A stretch of 64,000 bases of DNA, taken from positions 27,231-91,230 of the forward strand of contig BDTG01000028.1 of NCBI GenBank assembly GCA_002897695.1. Direction: 5' to 3'. Every line of letters starts with the position of its first letter. Position 1 is the stretch's first letter. The notes under the pieces were generated by a model. The model searched no databases. It saw nothing but the letters and a program-made list of their open reading frames with translations, and was not told where the DNA came from. The translations under genes and the position numbers were made by a program. Origin of the DNA: a bacterium BMS3Abin14 (lineage in GTDB: Bacteria > BMS3Abin14). Of this stretch, positions 29,011 to 38,628 are shown piece after piece.

Positions 29011-29286
29011 GTTCGCTCGGTGGCCATTGCGAGCAATTCTCTACATGCGTAGGCCTAATTTTACTGCCAGATATCAAGCGAAGACTGAGGCAATTGTTCG
29101 GGCCGGAACGGCTTCAAGACAGGGTGAGTCATGATGTTTGAAGCCGCGTCGGGCCTATGCAGCTCCCCCCAAATGAAAGATCAAGAGGCTCGGCGGAATC
29201 TGGAACCCGAGACGAAAGCTTCGAGGAAGCCCTTGTGTCAGAGACAGTTAAGGCAATGGGACGTGTATGGGAGCATTGAGGTAACG

Positions 29287-29331
29287 AAGTGTTATCTATG
29301 TCCTGAACTAAAAGTGTTGCCCCTGTCCTGA
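29287..29331. mobile_element. Possible IS21-family terminal repeat remnant
   Basis: Two 20-base direct repeats offset by 25 bases: AAGTGTTATCTATGTCCTGA (29287-29306) and AAGTGTTGCCCCTGTCCTGA (29312-29331), 16 of 20 identical. Short multiple repeats of the TGTTAxCTATGTCCTG type are typical of IS21-like ends, where they bind transposase. No transposase or helper gene remains, so this is a scar at most. Confidence 0.4.
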
Positions 29332-29343
29332 TTGCTCCCCCGC

Positions 29344-29413
29344 ATCCCTCAAACCTCAAACTTGCCCTTCCCCGTTGGACGTTGGACATTCTTTCTCACG
29401 TTGAACGTTGGAC
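29344..29413 (-). repeat. Right copy of the inverted repeat flanking the accessory island
   Basis: CCTCAAACCTCAAACTTGCC, then CCCCGTTGGACGTTGGACAT ending near 29390, with an extra CGTTGAACGTTGGAC to 29413. Read on the minus strand it matches 21702-21725 and 21841-21868 of the left flank in order. Confidence 0.7.
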
Positions 29414-29469
29414 TTAATGGTAGTTCCCCGACTTTCGGAACAATGTGGTGTTTTTGCCACACATTATCC

Positions 29470-29497
29470 TTGTTGAGATACTCCTAAATGATATAAT
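29470..29497 (+). promoter_or_regulatory. Sigma-70-type promoter upstream of the DUF4390-kinase-regulator operon
   Basis: TTGTTG (29470-29475), a 16-base spacer and a perfect TATAAT (29492-29497), about 60 bases before the DUF4390 start. The TGTGG-N8-CCACA dyad at 29444-29461 ends 8 bases before the -35 and could be an activator site or the stem of an upstream transcript end. Confidence 0.6.
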
Positions 29498-29559
29498 CTC
29501 CAGCAATCTGCCAATAAAAATGTGTATCCGTGCGTACGCAAGGGAGACTCCCGATAACT

Positions 29560-30150
29560 GTGAACTGCGAAATCCGGCGTGTAACAGGCTGCCTTCTCAT
29601 CTTCCTGGCGCTCCAGACCCTCCTTTCACCGGGGCTTGCCGTTGCCGCCGCGGGGAGGAAGCCGGTCATCTCTGAGGTAACACTCAGGGCTGGGCAGCAG
29701 GATGTCCTTCTTTCGGCGAAACTCGATGCCCCTATCAGTGAGAAGGTAAGGGAAGCCGTTATGGGGGGGGTCCCCCTGACATTTCGATACAAAATCAGGC
29801 TGACAAAAAAAGGGGCTCCTCTGGGAGAAAGGATTCTCCGCACGGAGGATGTCGTCCACACAATTCAGTACAACCCTGTGAAGAAGATTTTCGATTTCAA
29901 GACAGAGGGGTACAGGGATGATCTTCAGAAAACAACGAAGGATGCGAACGAGGCTTTCAGGTGGATGTCCAGGGTAGAGGAATGGCATCTCTACCCTCTG
30001 AAAAAGCTCAGGAGCCATGTGCGGTATCGGGTCAGGGTTATGGCGACCTTAAATTCGGTGGAACTACCCTCTGTTCTGGGATACCTCTTTTTCTTCACGA
30101 GCATCTTCAACAGTGACACCCCCTGGAAACAGGTGGAATTTTCCTATTAG
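29560..30150 (+). CDS. Exported DUF4390 protein
   Basis: About 196 residues from GTG 29560 (GTG 29530 gives 206). A signal peptide is clear: a short positive start, a hydrophobic core VTGCLLIFLALQTLLSPGL and a VAAAG cleavage region. The mature part matches DUF4390: SEVTLRAGQQDVLLSAKLDA, VPLTFRYKIRLTKKG, a central YRDDLQKTT and the C-terminal GYLFFFTSIFNSDTPWKQVE. DUF4390 genes usually precede an NtrY-like kinase, and here the kinase starts 8 bases after the stop. A periplasmic input role to that kinase is plausible but unproven. Confidence 0.8.
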   Translation: MNCEIRRVTGCLLIFLALQTLLSPGLAVAAAGRKPVISEVTLRAGQQDVLLSAKLDAPISEKVREAVMGGVPLTFRYKIRLTKKGAPLGERILRTEDVVHTIQYNPVKKIFDFKTEGYRDDLQKTTKDANEAFRWMSRVEEWHLYPLKKLRSHVRYRVRVMATLNSVELPSVLGYLFFFTSIFNSDTPWKQVEFSY

Positions 30151-30158
30151 GAGTGATT

Positions 30159-32372
30159 TTGCCGGCTAAACTCCCAAAGATTCTGGATGTAAGATCACGG
30201 CTGACCGCCATCGTCCTTCTTGTCCTTCTCATAGGGCTGGCTCTTTTTTTTGGTAGCCGGTACAGGGATTTTCAGTCCGCCGTCCCCAGGGGCGGGAATC
30301 TCTTTGTTTTTTTTCTGATCAATATCAATGTTCTTCTGGTCACGGTACTCATCTTTCTTCTGGCCCGGAACGTCATCAAACTGTTCTACGAAGGCCGAAG
30401 AAAGGTTTTTGGCTATCACCTCAGGGCTAAACTGGTACTGATCCTTGCCGGGTTTTCCCTTATTCCCACTATCCTGCTTCTCTTCGTGGCCGAAGGGTTT
30501 ATTTCCGACAGTGTGCGGTACTGGTTCAATATCAATGTGGAGCAGGCAGTTGAGGACAGCGTTTCCATCTCCCGGGACTATTATTCGACCATGACCGGTC
30601 GAGCCAGGGTGCTGGCTCAAAGGGTTTCGGACCGCCTTGGGGAGATTGATGGAGAGAAAGACATTGGCGATCGGCTTGAAGCTGTTCGAAAGGATTATTC
30701 GGTTTCCGACATTGAACTATTCGACCATTATGGACAACGTATTGCCGATGCCTGGGACGGATTGGGACCGCAGGAGGTGACTGACCCCCAAAGCAGTCTG
30801 GTCCAGAACGCAAGTGTCGGCAGGGTTGTTGACGGTATCGGCAAGGCCATGAAAGGAGAGTTTATCAAGGGGGCGGCTCCTCTTATGACACCCCGGGGTC
30901 AGGGCGCTGTGATCGTCTCTATATTCGTTCCGGAAAATGTCAGGGCAAAGGCCGAGAACATTGCCAAGACCTACCGTGGCTACACTGAGATGAAGCTGCT
31001 GAAAAAACCCATATATACCAACTACAGGGCCTATCTTATTTTCCTGGCCATGCTCATCCTGTTTTCCGCATCCTGGCTGGGTTTTTACATTGCACGCAGC
31101 ATTACCGTTCCCATCCAGTCCCTCGCCGAGGGGGCGGAAAAGGTCGCCGGCGGGGATCTTTCGGTCCGTGTTGATGTTACGGCAACGGACGAGATCGGTA
31201 TCCTCGTTCAGGCCTTCAACCGGATGACGGGTGAGCTGGAAGAGGGCAGGCTGCGGCTCGAGAAGGCCCATGGTGACCTGGAGAAAGCATACTTCGAAAA
31301 TGAACAGCGACGCACCTACATAGAGACGGTTTTAAGGGATGTCGGCACGGGCGTAGTTTCCATGGATATGGAGGGGAGGATCAACACCTTCAACCGTGCA
31401 GCCGAGGTCATGTTTGTGGTCAACCCGGAGGATGTGCTCGGGAGATGTATTGACGACCTCCTGGGGGCGGAGCATGTTCGTGTCATGCGCGGAATGCTGA
31501 AGGCGGCTCTCGATTCGGACCTCCGAAACGTCAGGCGTGAAATCCCGATCGTAGTCGCCGGAACACCCCTTATTCTCCGCCTGAATATCAGTGTCCTGGA
31601 TGATCCGGCAGGAAAGCCCATGGGGTTTGTCCTCGTTCTGGAGGATATGACGCAACTCGTCAACGCCCAGAAAAAAGCGGCATGGTCTGAAGTGGCAACC
31701 CGGATTGCCCACGAAATAAAAAATCCGCTGACCCCCATAAAACTTTCCGCGGAAAGGATCAGGAAGAGGCTTATGGGGCATCTGGATGAGGAGGATGCCC
31801 GAATTATGAGTGAAGGAACCGCGTCAATAATCAGGGAGGTTGACTGGATGCGGAGTTTGGTTAACGAATTTTCCCAATTCGCCCGGCTTCCTGTGCTTAC
31901 TTCCGTTCCGGGGGACATTAACGGGACAATCAGTGAAGTGACTGCACTATATAGCGGCGGAAAATCAATGAAAATGAAAATTGGGATGCAGCTTGAACCT
32001 GATCTGCCTGTTATAAGTTTTGACCACGAGCAGATACGCAGGGTGCTGATCAATCTCATTGACAACGCCATCAAGGCCGTTGAGGAAAAAGGAGAAGGGG
32101 AGATATTGGTTTCAACCAACCTCCTGAGGACCCATGGCATACTTGAAATATCCGTGGCTGATACGGGGGTCGGGGTTCGGGAGAATCTTCGGAACAGGAT
32201 TTTCGAGCCCTATTTCAGCACAAGAGAGGATGGGTCCGGATTAGGCCTGGCGATTACCCAGAGGATCGTAGAGGAGCATGGCGGAACGATCACCCATATG
32301 GAAAACCACCCAAGCGGAAGCGTGTTTTCAGTCAGGATACCGGTTGACATTGATCCCGGAAGGCGAGCCTGA
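30159..32372 (+). CDS. NtrY-like membrane sensor histidine kinase
   Basis: About 737 residues. TTG 30159 follows TAGGAG with proper spacing; GTG 30153 is an alternative. It has several N-terminal transmembrane helices (about 14-35, 48-72, 90-112), an extracytoplasmic segment to about 285, another helix (about 290-312), HAMP (about 312-365), a PAS domain (about 385-500), the H-box ATRIAHEIKNPLTPIKLSAE near 520, and HATPase boxes NLIDNAIKAV and DTGVGV with FEPYFSTREDGSGLGLAI. The HEIKNPLTPIKLSAERI wording is typical of NtrY. It is expected to phosphorylate the sigma-54 activator encoded 90 bases downstream. The name indicates family only; nitrogen control is not implied by the neighbours. Confidence 0.88.
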   Translation: MPAKLPKILDVRSRLTAIVLLVLLIGLALFFGSRYRDFQSAVPRGGNLFVFFLININVLLVTVLIFLLARNVIKLFYEGRRKVFGYHLRAKLVLILAGFSLIPTILLLFVAEGFISDSVRYWFNINVEQAVEDSVSISRDYYSTMTGRARVLAQRVSDRLGEIDGEKDIGDRLEAVRKDYSVSDIELFDHYGQRIADAWDGLGPQEVTDPQSSLVQNASVGRVVDGIGKAMKGEFIKGAAPLMTPRGQGAVIVSIFVPENVRAKAENIAKTYRGYTEMKLLKKPIYTNYRAYLIFLAMLILFSASWLGFYIARSITVPIQSLAEGAEKVAGGDLSVRVDVTATDEIGILVQAFNRMTGELEEGRLRLEKAHGDLEKAYFENEQRRTYIETVLRDVGTGVVSMDMEGRINTFNRAAEVMFVVNPEDVLGRCIDDLLGAEHVRVMRGMLKAALDSDLRNVRREIPIVVAGTPLILRLNISVLDDPAGKPMGFVLVLEDMTQLVNAQKKAAWSEVATRIAHEIKNPLTPIKLSAERIRKRLMGHLDEEDARIMSEGTASIIREVDWMRSLVNEFSQFARLPVLTSVPGDINGTISEVTALYSGGKSMKMKIGMQLEPDLPVISFDHEQIRRVLINLIDNAIKAVEEKGEGEILVSTNLLRTHGILEISVADTGVGVRENLRNRIFEPYFSTREDGSGLGLAITQRIVEEHGGTITHMENHPSGSVFSVRIPVDIDPGRRA

Positions 32373-32461
32373 CCCCGATTGATGACTTCGCAGGAAGTCA
32401 CCGAAGCGCCCACTGAGGGGCGTTCAATTCGAAAAGTCCGGAAGGAAAAGGAGGTAATGGT

Positions 32462-33832
32462 TTGAGCCGAAGAAAAACCGGCGGACTGATCCTCGTTGTC
32501 GATGACGACAAAAGGGTCCGGGAAAGTATCAGCACGATACTTCAGGATGAAGGTTTTTCCGTTCTGGAGGCAGCCGATGGAGAATCTGCGTTGACCAGGG
32601 TGGCCGTGGACAGTCCCGACGCTGTGCTGCTTGACGTCTGGATGCCGGGAATGGATGGAGTCGAAACGCTCCGGGGAATGGCCCGACAGGATCCCGAGCT
32701 GCCTGTAATTATCATGTCTGGCCATGGAAACATTGAGACTGCCGTTACGGCCACCAAGCTGGGGGCTTTCGACTTTCTGGAAAAACCACTGTCCATTGAT
32801 CGGCTTACCCTGGCCCTTCGAAATGCCATCAGTCAAAGGGAACTCGTTGAGGAAAATCGGGCGCTCAGGGATGCCCAGGGCAGAACGGGTGAGCTCGTGA
32901 ACAAGTCCCCTGTGATGAAAGCGATTATCGAGCAGCTCCGAATCGTCGCACCGACCATGGCTTCGGTTTTGATCACAGGAGATAACGGGACAGGCAAAGA
33001 GCTCCTGGCAAGGGCCCTGCACTCGGCATCCCACAGGGGAAAGGAACCGTTCGTGGCCGTCAACTGCGCGGCTATTCCTGAGGGCCTTATCGAGAGCGAG
33101 CTGTTTGGATACGAGAGGGGCGCCTTTACCGGCGCCAATGCCCGGAAGATGGGTAAATTCGACCTGGCCAACCACGGCACCCTCTTTCTGGATGAGATAG
33201 GAGACATGAGTCTTGCTACCCAGGCTAAAATCCTTCGGGTCCTGGAGGAGAAGCTGTTCCAGAGGGTGGGCGGGAACAGGGATGTTGAAGTTGATGTCCG
33301 CATTGTAGCCGCGACAAACAAGGATCTGGGTTTGGAAATTTCCCAAGGCCGATTCAGAGAGGATCTCTTCTTTCGGCTGAACGTTTTTCCCTTCCATATT
33401 CCACCCCTTCGGGAACGGAAAGAGGATATTCCGGAACTGCTGAAAAGTTTTCTGCTCGAGTTGGGGGACCTTTATTCCAAAAAAAGGCTTTCTTTCTCGA
33501 AGGAAGCCCTTGTGATGATGTCATCCTACTCCTGGCCGGGGAATATACGGGAACTCAGGAACGTCGTGGAGCGCCTCGTGATCCTGTCACCGGATGAAGT
33601 TATTTCTGTCGGCCTGATCCCGGTATCCATAAAACAGGGCAACTTGAGGAAGGATGCGGGTGAGGCGGCCCAGGAGGGGGATTACCGGAAAGCCCGTGAG
33701 GATTTTGAGCGGAAGTTTTTCCTCGAAAGCCTTGAGCGCAACGGCTGGAATGTCTCCAAAACTGCCGAGGAAGTCGGCATCGAACGGAGCAACCTTCACA
33801 GGAAGATCAAGCAGTTCGGCCTCAGGAAATAA
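32462..33832 (+). CDS. NtrC/NtrX-family sigma-54-dependent response regulator
   Basis: 456 residues. The receiver (1-120: VVDDDKRVRES, acceptor in LLDVWMPGMDGVE, Lys in FLEKPLS) is followed by an AAA+ domain (about 140-375: Walker A GDNGTGKEL, sigma-54 contact loop GYERGAFTGANARK, Walker B GTLFLDEIGDM) and a Fis-type HTH (about 415-456: WNVSKTAEEVGIERSNLHRK). It can open sigma-54 promoters when phosphorylated. TTG 32462 is chosen because AAAGGAGG lies 7 bases upstream and the overlapping ATG at 32458 runs into TGA at once. It is the likely partner of the preceding kinase. The 89 bases between them hold a GACTTC-GCAG-GAAGTC hairpin. Confidence 0.92.
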   Translation: MSRRKTGGLILVVDDDKRVRESISTILQDEGFSVLEAADGESALTRVAVDSPDAVLLDVWMPGMDGVETLRGMARQDPELPVIIMSGHGNIETAVTATKLGAFDFLEKPLSIDRLTLALRNAISQRELVEENRALRDAQGRTGELVNKSPVMKAIIEQLRIVAPTMASVLITGDNGTGKELLARALHSASHRGKEPFVAVNCAAIPEGLIESELFGYERGAFTGANARKMGKFDLANHGTLFLDEIGDMSLATQAKILRVLEEKLFQRVGGNRDVEVDVRIVAATNKDLGLEISQGRFREDLFFRLNVFPFHIPPLRERKEDIPELLKSFLLELGDLYSKKRLSFSKEALVMMSSYSWPGNIRELRNVVERLVILSPDEVISVGLIPVSIKQGNLRKDAGEAAQEGDYRKAREDFERKFFLESLERNGWNVSKTAEEVGIERSNLHRKIKQFGLRK

Positions 33833-33833
33833 T

Positions 33834-33854
33834 AGTCCAGAGTCCAGCGTCCAG
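33834..33854. repeat. Tandem heptamer repeat, three copies of AGTCCAG type
   Basis: AGTCCAG, AGTCCAG, CGTCCAG directly after the regulator's stop codon. Same family as the four-copy array at 4290-4317; both end in AGG. Confidence 0.8.
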
Positions 33855-33953
33855 AGGGGCGAAGAGCGTTCGCGTCGAAGGGTGGTATGACCTGAAAGCG
33901 GTCATGCCGTGGTAAATCAGCCCTGGAATTCCAAAAAACAAGGGGGAATGAAA

Positions 33954-35066
33954 ATGTCTGAGGCCGGTCGTCGTGAACTGGAGAGTGTTGTACGTTCACT
34001 CATCAAGGTCAACCTGGGCGTGAAGGAGGATGAAACGCTCCTGTTGCTTGGCGATAAGGGTGACGATGTCATGGACCCGCGACTGGCGCTGGATGTGGGC
34101 GAGTGCCTTGAGCTGATTCATCCGGGGACCACGACCGTCATATTCCCGTCCACAGGAAGAAGCGGCATCGAACCCCCGGAGCAGGTATGGGAAGCCTCCT
34201 TTGGCCGGGAGACAGTGCAGCGGTTTCGGAGAAGCGGCCTGTTAAAGAGGCTTATCGAAAAGACCGCCTCAGAGGAGGATATCCGGGCCGCAGGGGAGAT
34301 GGTCTCCCCTGCGGATGCCGTGGATACCGTCGTCGCCCTTGCGTTCAATTCCACCAGCCATACCTCCTTTCGCAAGCTTCTCACCATGTGGGGAAAGGCT
34401 CGCTATGCCAGCATGCCCCACTTTCTCAGGGATATGTTTTTCGGTTCGATGAATGTGGACTGGAGAGCCCTTGCGAATTCCACCCAGGCCCTTGCGAGGG
34501 CGCTCGAAGGGGTGAATTCCCTGGAAATCCATGCCGGCAACGGCACCAATCTGGAACTGGATGTGTCGGAAAGGCCTTTCAAGACGGATGATGGTGACCT
34601 GACAAAACCCGGGTCATTCGGCAACCTCCCTGCCGGTGAGGTTTTCGTCGCCCCCCTGGAGGGGACCACGGAAGGAACCCTGGTCATTGAATGGGGCCCA
34701 TCGTTAAAACTGGCTGCTCCGATGAAGGTATTTGTCGAAAAGGGCCGGGCGGTCTCGGTCTCCGGCGAGAATCCGGATGATGTAAGATGGATCGAGGGCC
34801 TTTTTTCCGCCCACCCCGACAACAATAATGTCGCTGAACTGGGCATCGGTACCAATCCAGGCGCAACGCGCCCGGACAGTATCCTTGAATCGGAGAAAAT
34901 TCTCGGGACGGTTCACCTCGCCTTCGGTGATAACCACACCTTCGGAGGGAACGTTGTGGCCCCATTTCACCTGGATTTTGTGGTCTATGATGCCACACTG
35001 ACCGGCCTGTGGAAGCAGGGAGGGGGAAGAAGAGTCCTGCTCTCGGATGGAAAGCCGGGTTGGTAG
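33954..35066 (+). CDS. M29-like metal-dependent aminopeptidase
   Basis: 370 residues from ATG 33954, with AAGGGGG seven bases upstream. The C-terminal half carries the recognisable features of leucyl-aminopeptidase-type M29 proteins: LEIHAGNGTNLELDVS, PAGEVFVAPLEGTTEGTLVIEW cut by several acidic metal ligands, ELGIGTNPGA, GTVHLAFGDNHTFGG and PFHLDFV. These supply the Glu/His/Asp ligands of a two-metal site. It has no signal peptide, so a cytoplasmic role in peptide turnover is expected. It stands between a sigma-54 regulator and the sdh operon, with no obvious link to either. Confidence 0.8.
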   Translation: MSEAGRRELESVVRSLIKVNLGVKEDETLLLLGDKGDDVMDPRLALDVGECLELIHPGTTTVIFPSTGRSGIEPPEQVWEASFGRETVQRFRRSGLLKRLIEKTASEEDIRAAGEMVSPADAVDTVVALAFNSTSHTSFRKLLTMWGKARYASMPHFLRDMFFGSMNVDWRALANSTQALARALEGVNSLEIHAGNGTNLELDVSERPFKTDDGDLTKPGSFGNLPAGEVFVAPLEGTTEGTLVIEWGPSLKLAAPMKVFVEKGRAVSVSGENPDDVRWIEGLFSAHPDNNNVAELGIGTNPGATRPDSILESEKILGTVHLAFGDNHTFGGNVVAPFHLDFVVYDATLTGLWKQGGGRRVLLSDGKPGW

Positions 35067-35098
35067 CCGGCCGACCCCAAGCGCCCCGTCCGGGATAG

Positions 35099-35127
35099 TT
35101 GACATCTTGCATCTAAAGTCCTATGTT
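35099..35127 (+). promoter_or_regulatory. Sigma-70-type promoter of sdhCAB
   Basis: TTGACA (35099-35104), a 17-base spacer and TATGTT (35122-35127). The geometry copies the mdh promoter at 13158-13186, including an operator dyad just downstream. Confidence 0.7.
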
Positions 35128-35131
35128 CCCG

Positions 35132-35146
35132 TGTATACTGTATACA
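35132..35146. promoter_or_regulatory. Operator TGTATACTGTATACA at the sdhCAB promoter
   Basis: Two 7-base arms TGTATAC and GTATACA around one central T. It shares GTATACTGTATAC with the perfect palindrome at the mdh promoter and starts 5 bases after the -10, the expected place for a repressor. Confidence 0.7.
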
Positions 35147-35270
35147 AATTTTCAGAGGAGGAGGGTACGCCGGGATTAAGTTTGCTGCGTTTCCCCGGTT
35201 TTGCCGCGGGGTAATCATTTCTGTCGTCCGTTTTTATTAACCACAACCGTATAATCAAAGGAAAGGTGCC

Positions 35271-35936
35271 ATGTCAATGCTCACTAGTTCCGTCGGGAGA
35301 AAGATGTTCATGGCGGTGAGTGGCCTGTTCATGCTCCTGTTCGTCGTTGCGCACCTGCTGGGAAACTCCACTATTTTTGTGGGCGCCGGCTGGTTGAACG
35401 CATACGCGGAGCATCTTCGCAGTCTGCCCATCCTGGTGTGGCCGGAACGAATCATCATGTTCGTTCTGCTATGTCTGCATATCTATTTCGGAATCACCCT
35501 GACGCTGGAAAACTGGGGCGCAAAAGGGCGAAAATACGCTGTAACCAGGAGGCTCAAGGCCACCTTTGCCGGCAGGACCATGATCTGGACAGGGCTTGTT
35601 CTCCTGGCCTTCATCATCTACCACCTGCTCCAGTTCACATTCCGCGTCACCCCGGATATCGTCCAGACACTGGATGCCGAAGGGCGTTATGATGTCTTTA
35701 ACATGGTCGTCAGCAGCCTTCGGGTAGCGTCCAATTCCGCTATATATCTCGTCGCCGTAGTTGCCCTGTTCCTCCATCTCTACCATGGCGCCGAGAGTTT
35801 TTTGCAGACCCTGGGGCTCAATAACGATCGGACACGGCCGAGGATTAACGCGGTGGGCATCGCGCTATCCGTGCTGTTTCTCGTTGGGTACGGCGCGATC
35901 CCGGTCCTCATCCTGGCCGGCATCCTGGCCAGATAG
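35271..35936 (+). CDS. sdhC: Succinate dehydrogenase/fumarate reductase, type B cytochrome b subunit
   Basis: A 221-residue inner-membrane protein with five transmembrane helices, the type B single-anchor form that binds two b haems. Histidines suited to haem binding sit in helices: [10 protein letters not shown] near 27, [18 protein letters not shown] and LFLHLYHGA. It anchors SdhAB and exchanges electrons with the quinone pool. ATG 35271 has AAAGGAAAGG upstream. The leader from the promoter is about 130 bases. SdhA starts 11 bases after the stop. Type B enzymes in deltaproteobacteria often work as both succinate dehydrogenase and fumarate reductase; direction cannot be read from sequence. 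Confidence 0.92.
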   Translation: MSMLTSSVGRKMFMAVSGLFMLLFVVAHLLGNSTIFVGAGWLNAYAEHLRSLPILVWPERIIMFVLLCLHIYFGITLTLENWGAKGRKYAVTRRLKATFAGRTMIWTGLVLLAFIIYHLLQFTFRVTPDIVQTLDAEGRYDVFNMVVSSLRVASNSAIYLVAVVALFLHLYHGAESFLQTLGLNNDRTRPRINAVGIALSVLFLVGYGAIPVLILAGILAR

Positions 35937-35947
35937 GGGGCGTGACA

Positions 35948-37861
35948 ATGATACTTGACGGAAAGAGTCCGACAGGACCCATTGAAGAAACATGGGATAA
36001 GTACCGCAACGATATGAAGCCGGTCAACCCGACCAACAAACGGAATTTCAAGGTTCTCATCGTCGGCACCGGCCTTGCCGGCGCTTCGTCCGCCGCAACC
36101 CTTGCCGGGCTTGGGTACAACGTGGAGTCGTTCTGCTACCAGGACAGCCCCCGGCGCGCCCATTCCATAGCCGCCCAGGGCGGGATCAACGCCGCCAAGA
36201 ACTACCCCAACGATGCCGACAGCGTCTGGCGTCTCTTCTACGATACGGTTAAAGGCGGTGACTTCCGGTCCCGCGAGGCCGATGTGTGGCGCCTGGCCCA
36301 GGTGAGCAACAGCATCATCGACCAGTGCGTCGCCCAGGGCATCCCTTTCGCCCGTGACTACGCCGGTTACCTCGACAACCGTTCGTTCGGGGGGGCTCAG
36401 GTTTCCAGGACATTTTTCGCCAGGGGGCAGACGGGACAGCAGCTCCTGCTCGGGGCCTACTCGGCCATGTCCCTCCAGATCAAGGCGGGAGGGGTCAGGA
36501 TATTCCCCCGGACAGAGATGCAGGACCTCATACTGGTGGACGGTGAGGCTAAGGGGATAACCGTTCGTAATCTTCTCACAGGCGAGATCAGCAGCCATGT
36601 CGGTGACGCTGTTCTCCTGTGTACCGGTGGGTATGTCAACGTGTTCGACCTGTCCACCAATGCCATGGGTTCCAGCGTTTCGGCCATCTGGAAAGCATAC
36701 CGGAAAGGCGCCTTTTTGGCCAATCCCTGTTACACCCAGATCCATCCCACCTGTATCCCGCAGTCGGGCGACTACCAGTCGAAGCTGACGCTCATGTCCG
36801 AGTCTCTCCGCAACGACGGCAGATGCTGGGTTCCCAAAAAACACGGGGAAAATCGTCCTCCCGACCAGATTCCCGAGGAGGATCGCGACTACTATCTCGA
36901 GAGGAAATACCCTGCTTTCGGGAACCTCGCGCCCCGGGACATTGCCTCCCGTGCAGCCAAGGAACAGTGCGATGACGGGCGTGGTGTAGGGCCCACCGGC
37001 CGCGGTGTTTATCTGGACTTCCGGGATCCCATCAAACGTCTCGGTGAGGATTTGATTCGTGAAAGGTATGGGAACCTGTTCGAAATGTACGAACAGATAA
37101 CCGGCGAGGACGGCTACAAAGTCCCCATGCGCATTTATCCCGCACCTCACTATTCCATGGGCGGGCTGTGGGTGGACTACAGCCTCATGAGCAACATCCC
37201 CGGTCTGTTCGTCCTGGGCGAGGCCAATTTCTCCGTGCACGGCGCGAACAGGCTTGGCGCCAGTGCCCTCATGCAGGGTCTGGCCGACGGCTACTTCATT
37301 ATCCCTTATACCCTGGCAAACTACCTTTCCGGGGTAACACCGGGCAGGCTCAGTGCCGACAGTCCGGAAGTCAAAGCCTCTATCGAGGATGTCAAATCGA
37401 ACATCCGGAAACTCCTGTCCGTCGATGGAAAGCGCACCGCGGCCGAGTTCAGGCGCGATCTTCACCACGTCATGTGGGAGGACGCGGGCATGACGCGCAG
37501 CAAGGAAAGCCTCACGGATGCGATCCATAAGATCCCCGCCATCCGCAAGGAGTTCTGGGAGAATGTGAAAGTGCCCGGGACCGGGACAGAGATCAACCAG
37601 GAGTTGGAGAAAGCCGGCCGGGCGGTGGATTTTCTGGAGTTTGCCGAACTGCTCGCTCGCGATGCCCTACACCGGGACGAATCGTGCGGAGGCCACTTCC
37701 GTGTTGAGCACCAGACGGAGGATGGCGAGGCGATACGTGACGACGAGAACTTTACCTATTCGGCGGCCTGGGAGTTCAAGGGGGTTGACAAGGAGCCTGA
37801 GCTCCATAAGGAACCCCTGAAATTCGAAAAAGTTCACCTCGCGGTAAGGAGCTACAAATAA
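35948..37861 (+). CDS. sdhA: Succinate dehydrogenase/fumarate reductase flavoprotein subunit
   Basis: 637 residues from ATG 35948 (GTG 35942 adds two). FAD domain start [20 protein letters not shown]; covalent FAD histidine in [32 protein letters not shown] in the substrate domain; late [18 protein letters not shown]. It oxidises succinate to fumarate or the reverse on the cytoplasmic face. The long capping-domain version fits type B (Wolinella/Bacillus-like) enzymes. Its TAA shares the A of the sdhB ATG (TAATG), so SdhA and SdhB are translationally coupled. Confidence 0.97.
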   Translation: MILDGKSPTGPIEETWDKYRNDMKPVNPTNKRNFKVLIVGTGLAGASSAATLAGLGYNVESFCYQDSPRRAHSIAAQGGINAAKNYPNDADSVWRLFYDTVKGGDFRSREADVWRLAQVSNSIIDQCVAQGIPFARDYAGYLDNRSFGGAQVSRTFFARGQTGQQLLLGAYSAMSLQIKAGGVRIFPRTEMQDLILVDGEAKGITVRNLLTGEISSHVGDAVLLCTGGYVNVFDLSTNAMGSSVSAIWKAYRKGAFLANPCYTQIHPTCIPQSGDYQSKLTLMSESLRNDGRCWVPKKHGENRPPDQIPEEDRDYYLERKYPAFGNLAPRDIASRAAKEQCDDGRGVGPTGRGVYLDFRDPIKRLGEDLIRERYGNLFEMYEQITGEDGYKVPMRIYPAPHYSMGGLWVDYSLMSNIPGLFVLGEANFSVHGANRLGASALMQGLADGYFIIPYTLANYLSGVTPGRLSADSPEVKASIEDVKSNIRKLLSVDGKRTAAEFRRDLHHVMWEDAGMTRSKESLTDAIHKIPAIRKEFWENVKVPGTGTEINQELEKAGRAVDFLEFAELLARDALHRDESCGGHFRVEHQTEDGEAIRDDENFTYSAAWEFKGVDKEPELHKEPLKFEKVHLAVRSYK

Positions 37862-38628
37862 TGAGCGGAAATGCTGAGCAAAAGACGATGACATTGAAGC
37901 TGGTCGTCTGGCGTCAGAAGGAACCAAAGGACGCCGGCCGCTTTGAGACGTACCTTGCCAACGGGATCACTACCCACCATTCCTTCCTGGAAATGCTGGA
38001 CGTGGTGAACCGGGAACTCATCCTCGCAGGGAAAGAACCCATAGTATTCGACCATGACTGCCGTGAGGGAATATGCGGAGCATGTTCCATGGTAATCAAC
38101 GGGGTTCCCCATGGCGGGCAGGAAAGGACCACCACCTGTCAACTGCACATGCGGAATTTCAAGGACGGGGACACGATCTACATCGAGCCCTGGCGGGCCA
38201 AGGCGTTTCCCATTCGCAAGGATCTGATGGTGGACCGCAGCGCCTTTGATAAAATAATTCAGGAGGGGGGGTATATCTCCGTGCACGCCGGTTCTCCGGT
38301 GGACGCAAACGCCATTCTGATCGCCAAGCAGGCCGCTGATTATTCCATGGACGCCGCCGAATGCATCGGTTGCGGGGCCTGCGTTGCCGCCTGTCCCAAC
38401 GGATCCGCCATGCTGTTTACCAGCGCCAAGGTTTCCCAGTTTGCCGCTTTGCCCCAGGGTCAGGTGGAGGCAAAGGAACGCGTCCAGAAGATGCTGGATG
38501 CGATGAAGGACTGCGGGTTTGGCAACTGTACCAATCATTACGAGTGCCAGGCGGCGTGTCCAAAGGGGATTGACGTGAAGTTCATCGCGAAACTCAACAG
38601 GGAGTATCTGAAAGCCGTGTTCTGCTAG
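37861..38628 (+). CDS. sdhB: Succinate dehydrogenase/fumarate reductase iron-sulfur subunit
   Basis: 255 residues. The [2Fe-2S] motif is [15 protein letters not shown]; the C-terminal ferredoxin-like domain has [14 protein letters not shown] for [4Fe-4S], and a second cysteine set with [20 protein letters not shown] for [3Fe-4S]/[4Fe-4S]. It carries electrons from the flavin to the haems of SdhC. Gene order C-A-B and the long Cys-rich tail are those of type B enzymes. It is last in the operon; a strong terminator follows 215 bases later. Confidence 0.96.
   Translation: MSGNAEQKTMTLKLVVWRQKEPKDAGRFETYLANGITTHHSFLEMLDVVNRELILAGKEPIVFDHDCREGICGACSMVINGVPHGGQERTTTCQLHMRNFKDGDTIYIEPWRAKAFPIRKDLMVDRSAFDKIIQEGGYISVHAGSPVDANAILIAKQAADYSMDAAECIGCGACVAACPNGSAMLFTSAKVSQFAALPQGQVEAKERVQKMLDAMKDCGFGNCTNHYECQAACPKGIDVKFIAKLNREYLKAVFC

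Larger units (their letters stand above)
29011..29469. other. Gene-free right flank of the accessory region
   Basis: No credible gene. From left to right it contains unassigned sequence to about 29286, an IS21-like terminal direct repeat (29287-29331), the right copy of the flanking inverted repeat (29344-29390) plus another GTTGGAC unit to 29413, and a TGTGG/CCACA hairpin (29444-29461) just before the next promoter. Confidence 0.6.

Noticed and set aside
29129-29389. Minus-strand open frame in the right flank
   Set aside because: It covers the IS-like and flanking repeats, shows no domain and no ribosome site.
35780-37528. Long open frame antisense to sdhC/sdhA
   Set aside because: Shadow of sdhA, no family features and no ribosome site.
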